NCBI GenBank assembly: GCA_028819945.1
Contig: JAPPKQ010000035.1
Coordinates: 1 to 9,699, forward strand
Direction: 5' to 3'
Length of the DNA: 9,699 nt
DNA from: a bacterium
Lineage (GTDB): Bacteria; Actinomycetota; Acidimicrobiia; Acidimicrobiales; CATQHL01
Shown: piece by piece, positions 6,827 to 9,699 of the stretch
Layout: each line of letters opens with the position of its first letter
How positions within the stretch are numbered: position 1 is the stretch's first letter
Program-made: the position numbers and the translations under genes
Notes under the pieces: model-generated
Databases searched by the model: none
What the model saw: only the letters and a program-made list of their open reading frames with translations
Told to the model about the DNA's origin: nothing

Positions 6827-7977
6827 AGATCACCAGCGTCGAGACCGTGCTCTACGACTACGAGCTGTCGCGGCCCATCGGCGATGTGAACATCCCGACG
6901 GGCATGCACCGGCGGACCGACCTGGCGGTGTTCATCGGCACCGACGAGGGTCCACAGGGTGTGGCGGTCGCCAGCAGGCTCGGCGCCGGTGCCGTCCCGC
7001 TGCTGTCCGAGGCTGTGATCGGCGAGGATCCGCTCGGCCACCGGGGCCTGTGGGAGCGGATGATCCGCAGCTCGTTCAAGCCGGGCAACGAGGGAGCCAC
7101 CGCCATCGGGATCGCCGCCATCGACAACGCCCTCTGGGATCTGCGCGCCAAGATCGCCGGCGCGCCTCTGTGGAAGTTCCTCGGTGCGCTGGAGCCGCGC
7201 GTCCTGGCGTACGCCAGCGGACTGGACGGCGCGCTGGCCGACGACGAACTGCGCGCCTACTACGAATCGATGGCCGCCCGGGGCGTGCGGGCCGGCAAAC
7301 TGAAGGTCGGCTTCGGCGTCGAGACCGACCTCCGCCGCCTGGCGATCATGCACGAGGCGCTCGGCGGCGACGCCGTGCGCCCGACGCTGCTGGTGGACGC
7401 CAACGAGTTCTGGTCGCCCAAACAGGCGGTGCGGGCCATGCGCGCCCTCGAGCGCCACTTCGACATCGCCTGGTGCGAGGAGCCGGTGATCCGCACCGAC
7501 CTGGACGGCCTGCGCGACGTGTCCCGGGCAATCAACGCCGCGGTGGCGACCGGGGAGAATCTCAAGGACATCCACCTGTTCGCGGCCCTCTTGCGCCACG
7601 GGGCCGCCGACATCGTGCAGGTGAACCCCAACATGGCCGGGCTCACGACCTGCCTGCGCGCCGCCGAGTTGGCACAGGCCTTCGACCGGCCCGTGTCGCT
7701 GATGAACTCCGCCGGCCGTTACGGCGCCCACCTGGCGGCGGCACTGTCGCACCACACGATGATGGAGGTGCTGGAGGCCGGCCGCGACGCCACGTTCACC
7801 TTCGACTCCACGATCACCGACGGCCGGATCATCCTGGGCGACACCCCCGGCGCCGGCATCACGTTCGACCTCGAGGCGCTGGAGCGCCGCCGGGTGGAGC
7901 GCCCCGATGCGCTCAACGCCCGCCTCGCCGCCGGCCGCCACCCCCGAGCCGGCGTCAGGGAACACCCCGACGAATAG
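6823..7977 (+). CDS. Enolase-superfamily protein, mandelate racemase/muconate lactonizing type
   Basis: The 384-residue product has the usual length and layout: an N-terminal capping domain (about 1-125) and a beta/alpha barrel. Superfamily enzymes abstract a proton next to a carboxylate, stabilised by Mg2+, to racemise or dehydrate acids. The KxK base motif is Lys159-Leu-Lys161. The three metal ligands fall in DANEF (Asp192), CEEP (Glu219/220) and GEN (Glu245). The His/Asp dyad of mandelate racemase is absent: the Asp position reads Asn268 (VQVNPN), and the His position, counted back from the conserved AHL, reads Asn295 (LMNSAGRYGAHL). The enzyme would therefore have only a lysine base, or use an unusual dyad. 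ATG 6823 starts a standard 'MKITSVE' N-terminus and is overlapped by the mini-ORF stop. A sugar-acid dehydratase or epimerase role is plausible from the neighbours but not shown. It faces the aldo/keto reductase gene. Confidence 0.9.
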   Translation: MKITSVETVLYDYELSRPIGDVNIPTGMHRRTDLAVFIGTDEGPQGVAVASRLGAGAVPLLSEAVIGEDPLGHRGLWERMIRSSFKPGNEGATAIGIAAIDNALWDLRAKIAGAPLWKFLGALEPRVLAYASGLDGALADDELRAYYESMAARGVRAGKLKVGFGVETDLRRLAIMHEALGGDAVRPTLLVDANEFWSPKQAVRAMRALERHFDIAWCEEPVIRTDLDGLRDVSRAINAAVATGENLKDIHLFAALLRHGAADIVQVNPNMAGLTTCLRAAELAQAFDRPVSLMNSAGRYGAHLAAALSHHTMMEVLEAGRDATFTFDSTITDGRIILGDTPGAGITFDLEALERRRVERPDALNARLAAGRHPRAGVREHPDE

Positions 7978-7982
7978 CCGTC

Positions 7983-7995
7983 GCCGGAACCCGGC
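7983..7995 (+). terminator. Hairpin after the enolase-superfamily gene
   Basis: GCCGG (7983-7987) and CCGGC (7991-7995) form a perfect 5-bp stem with a 3-base loop, six bases after the TAG stop. There is no T run, so termination here is a suggestion based on position only. Confidence 0.35.
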
Positions 7996-8019
7996 ACCGC
8001 GGCCGCACGAGACGTGGAG

Positions 8020-8034
8020 CGGGGCGGCGCCCCG
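8020..8034. terminator. GC-rich hairpin between convergent genes, possible bidirectional terminator
   Basis: CGGGGC (8020-8025) pairs perfectly with GCCCCG (8029-8034) across a 3-base loop. It sits in the 68-base gap between two convergent genes, 12 bases beyond the aldo/keto reductase stop. As a perfect stem it would form in either transcript. No U tract follows in either direction, so it fits the non-canonical GC-hairpin terminators proposed for actinobacteria. Confidence 0.45.
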
Positions 8035-8045
8035 GCGCGGAGGGC

Positions 8046-8972
8046 TCAGCGGCGGGCGCCGGCCTCGAGGGCCGGCCACAGACCGTCGGGGAGCGGGCGG
8101 TGGAGATGCTCCCAGTTCTGGAAGGCCTCCCGGGCGCTGCCGGCGCCGATCAGGACCGTGCCGACGGCCTCGTGGCGGGCGACGAACTGCGCCGACGCGG
8201 CCGGCAGCGGCACCTCGAACTCCTCGCAGACGCTCCGTAGCCGCCGGGTCCGCTCGAGAATCTCCTGCGACGCGGGCTCGTAGTCGAAGGTCCGGCGCCC
8301 GGCAGCGCCGGTGAGGACGCCGGAGTTGTAGACGCCGCCGACCACCAGGTGCACGCCCCGGGCGACCGCGGCCCCGAACAACTCCTCCTCGGCCTCGCGG
8401 TCCAGCAGCGTGTAGCGGCCCGCGATCAGCACCACGTCGATGTCGGTCTCGATCACGAAGCGGGTCGGCAACGCGGGCCGGTTCATCCCGACGCCGATGG
8501 CACCCACTGCTCCCTCGGCGCGCAACTGCTCAAGCGCCGGATAGGCCTCGGCGAGCGCCTGGCGGGCGTGGTCGTCGGGATCGTGGATGAATGCCACGTC
8601 CACGTAGGTGCGGTCCATCCGCTCGAAGCTGGCCTCTAGCGACCGCCGCACCCCGTCGGCGGAGAAGTCGAAGGTGGCGGCGCCGTGGTCGCCGGCGAAG
8701 AGATCCCCCGGTGGGCGGGGAGCCGCCACGTCGATGAGGCGGCCCACCTTCGTGGAGACCTTGACGTCGGCGTCGCATCCCTGCAGGGCCCGGCCGAGCC
8801 GCCGCTCCGCCAGTCCGTAGCCGTACAGCGGGGCCGTGTCGAAGTAGCGGTAGCCGACCTCGAGGGCGGCCTCGACGGCCGCTGCGGCGTCCTCCTCGCT
8901 CACCGGCGCACGGAACCCGGCCAGCGGCGCGGTGCCCAGTCCGATGGCCGGCGGCAACCGCGGCTCCTCCAC
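8046..8972 (-). CDS. Aldo/keto reductase, L-fucose / D-threo-aldose 1-dehydrogenase type
   Basis: The 308-residue cytosolic protein has the AKR barrel and complete catalytic tetrad: Asp45 and Tyr50 in FDTAPLYG, Lys75 in STKVG and His130 in FIHDPDD. Features shared with the D-threo-aldose/L-fucose dehydrogenase and pyridoxal 4-dehydrogenase branch are GLGTAPLAG (11-19), the DFSADGVRRSLE block (102-113), IGVGMN (159-164) and AGRYTLLD (184-191). These enzymes oxidise the sugar C1 hydroxyl with NAD(P)+ to a lactone. I place the start at GTG 8972-8970: it gives the normal N-terminus, and a TAGGAT box ends 7 bases upstream, so translation is probably leaderless. The longer ATG start at 9065 adds 31 low-complexity residues and would run through the promoter region. 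It is divergent from the L-fuconate dehydratase-like gene, which supports fucose-type sugar oxidation. Pyridoxal dehydrogenase is the main alternative. Confidence 0.88.
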   Translation of the reverse strand: MEEPRLPPAIGLGTAPLAGFRAPVSEEDAAAAVEAALEVGYRYFDTAPLYGYGLAERRLGRALQGCDADVKVSTKVGRLIDVAAPRPPGDLFAGDHGAATFDFSADGVRRSLEASFERMDRTYVDVAFIHDPDDHARQALAEAYPALEQLRAEGAVGAIGVGMNRPALPTRFVIETDIDVVLIAGRYTLLDREAEEELFGAAVARGVHLVVGGVYNSGVLTGAAGRRTFDYEPASQEILERTRRLRSVCEEFEVPLPAASAQFVARHEAVGTVLIGAGSAREAFQNWEHLHRPLPDGLWPALEAGARR

Positions 8973-8979
8973 AGCGGCG

Positions 8980-8985
8980 ATCCTA
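8980..8985 (-). promoter_or_regulatory. -10 box of the aldo/keto reductase gene (leaderless type)
   Basis: On the minus strand this reads TAGGAT, 7 bases before GTG 8972. The spacing puts the transcription start at the GTG. No Shine-Dalgarno is seen before this codon. It supports the 308-residue start over the longer frame. Confidence 0.6.
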
Positions 8986-9019
8986 CGAGCCCATGGCACC
9001 GCCGGGCGCGGCCGCTCAA

Positions 9020-9025
9020 TAGCAT
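9020..9025 (+). promoter_or_regulatory. -10 box of the L-fuconate dehydratase-like gene
   Basis: TAGCAT, followed by CG as at 5894-5901, predicts transcription from about 9032. Unlike the other boxes it leaves a leader of about 50 bases before ATG 9083. It lies 34 bases from the divergent TAGGAT box of the aldo/keto reductase, so one regulator bound between them could control both genes. Confidence 0.5.
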
Positions 9026-9031
9026 CGCCTC

Positions 9032-9053
9032 GGGTTCCGGCACGCCCGGACCC
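9032..9053 (+). promoter_or_regulatory. Stem-loop at the predicted 5' end of the dehydratase mRNA
   Basis: GGGTTCCGG (9032-9040) pairs with CCGGACCC (9046-9053) around loop CACGC, with one bulged T at 9035: eight base pairs in total. It begins exactly where the TAGCAT box predicts transcription to start. It could stabilise the message, act in regulation, or, as DNA, be an imperfect inverted-repeat operator. No known riboswitch class was recognised. Confidence 0.4.
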
Positions 9054-9071
9054 TGCTCGCGGCAACCGGCC

Positions 9072-9076
9072 AAGGA
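9072..9076 (+). promoter_or_regulatory. Shine-Dalgarno of the L-fuconate dehydratase-like gene
   Basis: AAGGA ends 6 bases before ATG 9083 and supports that start. Its presence agrees with the leadered transcript predicted from the upstream -10 box. Confidence 0.65.
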
Positions 9077-9082
9077 CACCTC

Positions 9083-9699
9083 ATGACCACCATCACCGGC
9101 ACCACCGTCACCGACCTGCGCTTCCCGACGAGTCGCAATCTCGACGGCTCCGACGCCATGAATCCCGACCCGGACTATTCGGCGGCCTACCTCCGGCTGG
9201 CCACGTCGGAGTCCGAGTTGGCGGGCCATGGCTTCGTGTTCACCATCGGCCGAGGCAACGACATCCAGGCTGACGCGGTCGGGGCCGTGGCTGCGCGCCT
9301 GGTCGGGCGCGATGTCGACGGGCTCGTCGAGGATCCCGCCGCCGCCAACCGGGAACTCGCCTGGGACAGCCAGTTGCGCTGGCTCGGACCCGACAAGGGC
9401 GTGATGCACATGGCCATCGGCGCGGTCATGAGCGCGGTGTGGGACCTGCGCGCCCGCCGGGAGGGCCGGCCGCTGTGGTCGACCCTGGCAGCGCTGGAGC
9501 CGGCCGAGATCGTCGACCTCGTGGACTGGACCTACATCGCCGACTTCCTGGACCCCGGTCGGGCGCGGGAGATCCTGGAGGAGCGCCGGCCAGAACGCGA
9601 GTCCCGGATTGACGGGTTCCGGCGCGACGGCTTGGCGGCCTATGCCACCACGCCGGGCTGGCTGGGCTACAGCGACGAGAAGCTGGTGCGGCTCTGCCG
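9083..9699 (+). CDS. fucD: L-fuconate dehydratase-like enolase-superfamily protein (3' end missing)
   Basis: The first 205 residues are visible and the frame stays open to the right edge; family members are about 430-440 residues. The N-terminal capping domain carries blocks I recognise from L-fuconate dehydratase (FucD/ENOSF1): DVRFPTS-like DLRFPTS (11-17), LDGSDAMNPDPDYSAAY (20-36), FTIGRGND (53-60), DSQLRWLGPDKGVMHMAIGAV (95-115) and PGWLGYSDEKLVRL (191-204). This family dehydrates L-fuconate to 2-keto-3-deoxy-L-fuconate with Mg2+. The KxK motif and metal ligands lie beyond the window, so catalytic competence cannot be checked. The divergent aldo/keto reductase would supply the first oxidation in the same route. 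ATG 9083 is backed by AAGGA. Close relatives acting on other sugar acids are the alternative. Confidence 0.9.
   Translation, partial: MTTITGTTVTDLRFPTSRNLDGSDAMNPDPDYSAAYLRLATSESELAGHGFVFTIGRGNDIQADAVGAVAARLVGRDVDGLVEDPAAANRELAWDSQLRWLGPDKGVMHMAIGAVMSAVWDLRARREGRPLWSTLAALEPAEIVDLVDWTYIADFLDPGRAREILEERRPERESRIDGFRRDGLAAYATTPGWLGYSDEKLVRLC

Noticed and set aside
6763..8079. Minus-strand open frame of 438 codons opposite the enolase-superfamily gene
   Set aside because: It is a mirror of third-position GC bias, with no domain; the plus-strand gene is well supported.
1..9699. Search for defence, phage, transposon, CRISPR, tRNA or other mobile-island features
   Set aside because: All frames with real protein character are metabolic or transport genes of uniform composition; no direct repeat arrays, terminal inverted repeats or integrase/transposase motifs were seen.

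Overview
The window is about 70% GC or higher by eye, with codons that strongly prefer G or C at the third position, and it is almost entirely coding. Together with the protein families seen, this points to a high-GC actinobacterium; an acidimicrobial or other environmental lineage is possible. Organism identity is an inference from composition, from a CtpE-type P-type ATPase, and from several genes that appear to be transcribed without a leader (a TANNNT box 6-7 bases before the start codon). No rRNA, tRNA, insertion sequence, phage gene or CRISPR array was seen.

Layout: (1) 1-987, the 3' part of a thiamine-diphosphate-dependent enzyme of the acetolactate synthase/decarboxylase superfamily, cut by the left edge. 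(2) 1043-1804, a Nudix hydrolase with an enlarged Nudix box. (3) 1815-4250, a CtpE-like cation P-type ATPase, whose likely -10 box overlaps the Nudix stop codon. (4) 4267-5829, a gamma-glutamyltransferase-family Ntn-hydrolase, 16 bases behind the ATPase and with a good Shine-Dalgarno. (5) 5906-6766, an RhtA-like EamA transporter with its own leaderless-type promoter. (6) 6823-7977, an enolase-superfamily (mandelate racemase-like) enzyme, preceded by a 14-codon mini-ORF (6782-6826) that overlaps its start as ATGA. All of these are on the + strand. (7) 8046-8972 on the - strand, an aldo/keto reductase of the L-fucose/D-threo-aldose dehydrogenase type. (8) 9083-9699 on the + strand, the first 205 residues of an L-fuconate dehydratase-like enolase-superfamily protein, cut by the right edge.

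The most coherent functional unit is at the right end. A sugar 1-dehydrogenase and a sugar-acid dehydratase diverge from a 110-base intergenic region that holds two opposed -10 boxes and a stem-loop at the predicted 5' end of the dehydratase mRNA. These would be steps one and three of non-phosphorylating (oxidative) L-fucose or related aldose breakdown. The upstream enolase-superfamily enzyme and the EamA exporter may belong to the same sugar-acid theme, but that is inference. The left half looks like ordinary chromosomal genes in one orientation.

I did not find a clearly new defence or mobile system. The observations most worth checking are the mini-ORF coupled to the first enolase-superfamily gene, the loss of the His/Asp dyad in that enzyme, the recurring leaderless promoter signature (which also resets the start of the aldo/keto reductase), and the 5'-terminal stem-loop of the dehydratase transcript.
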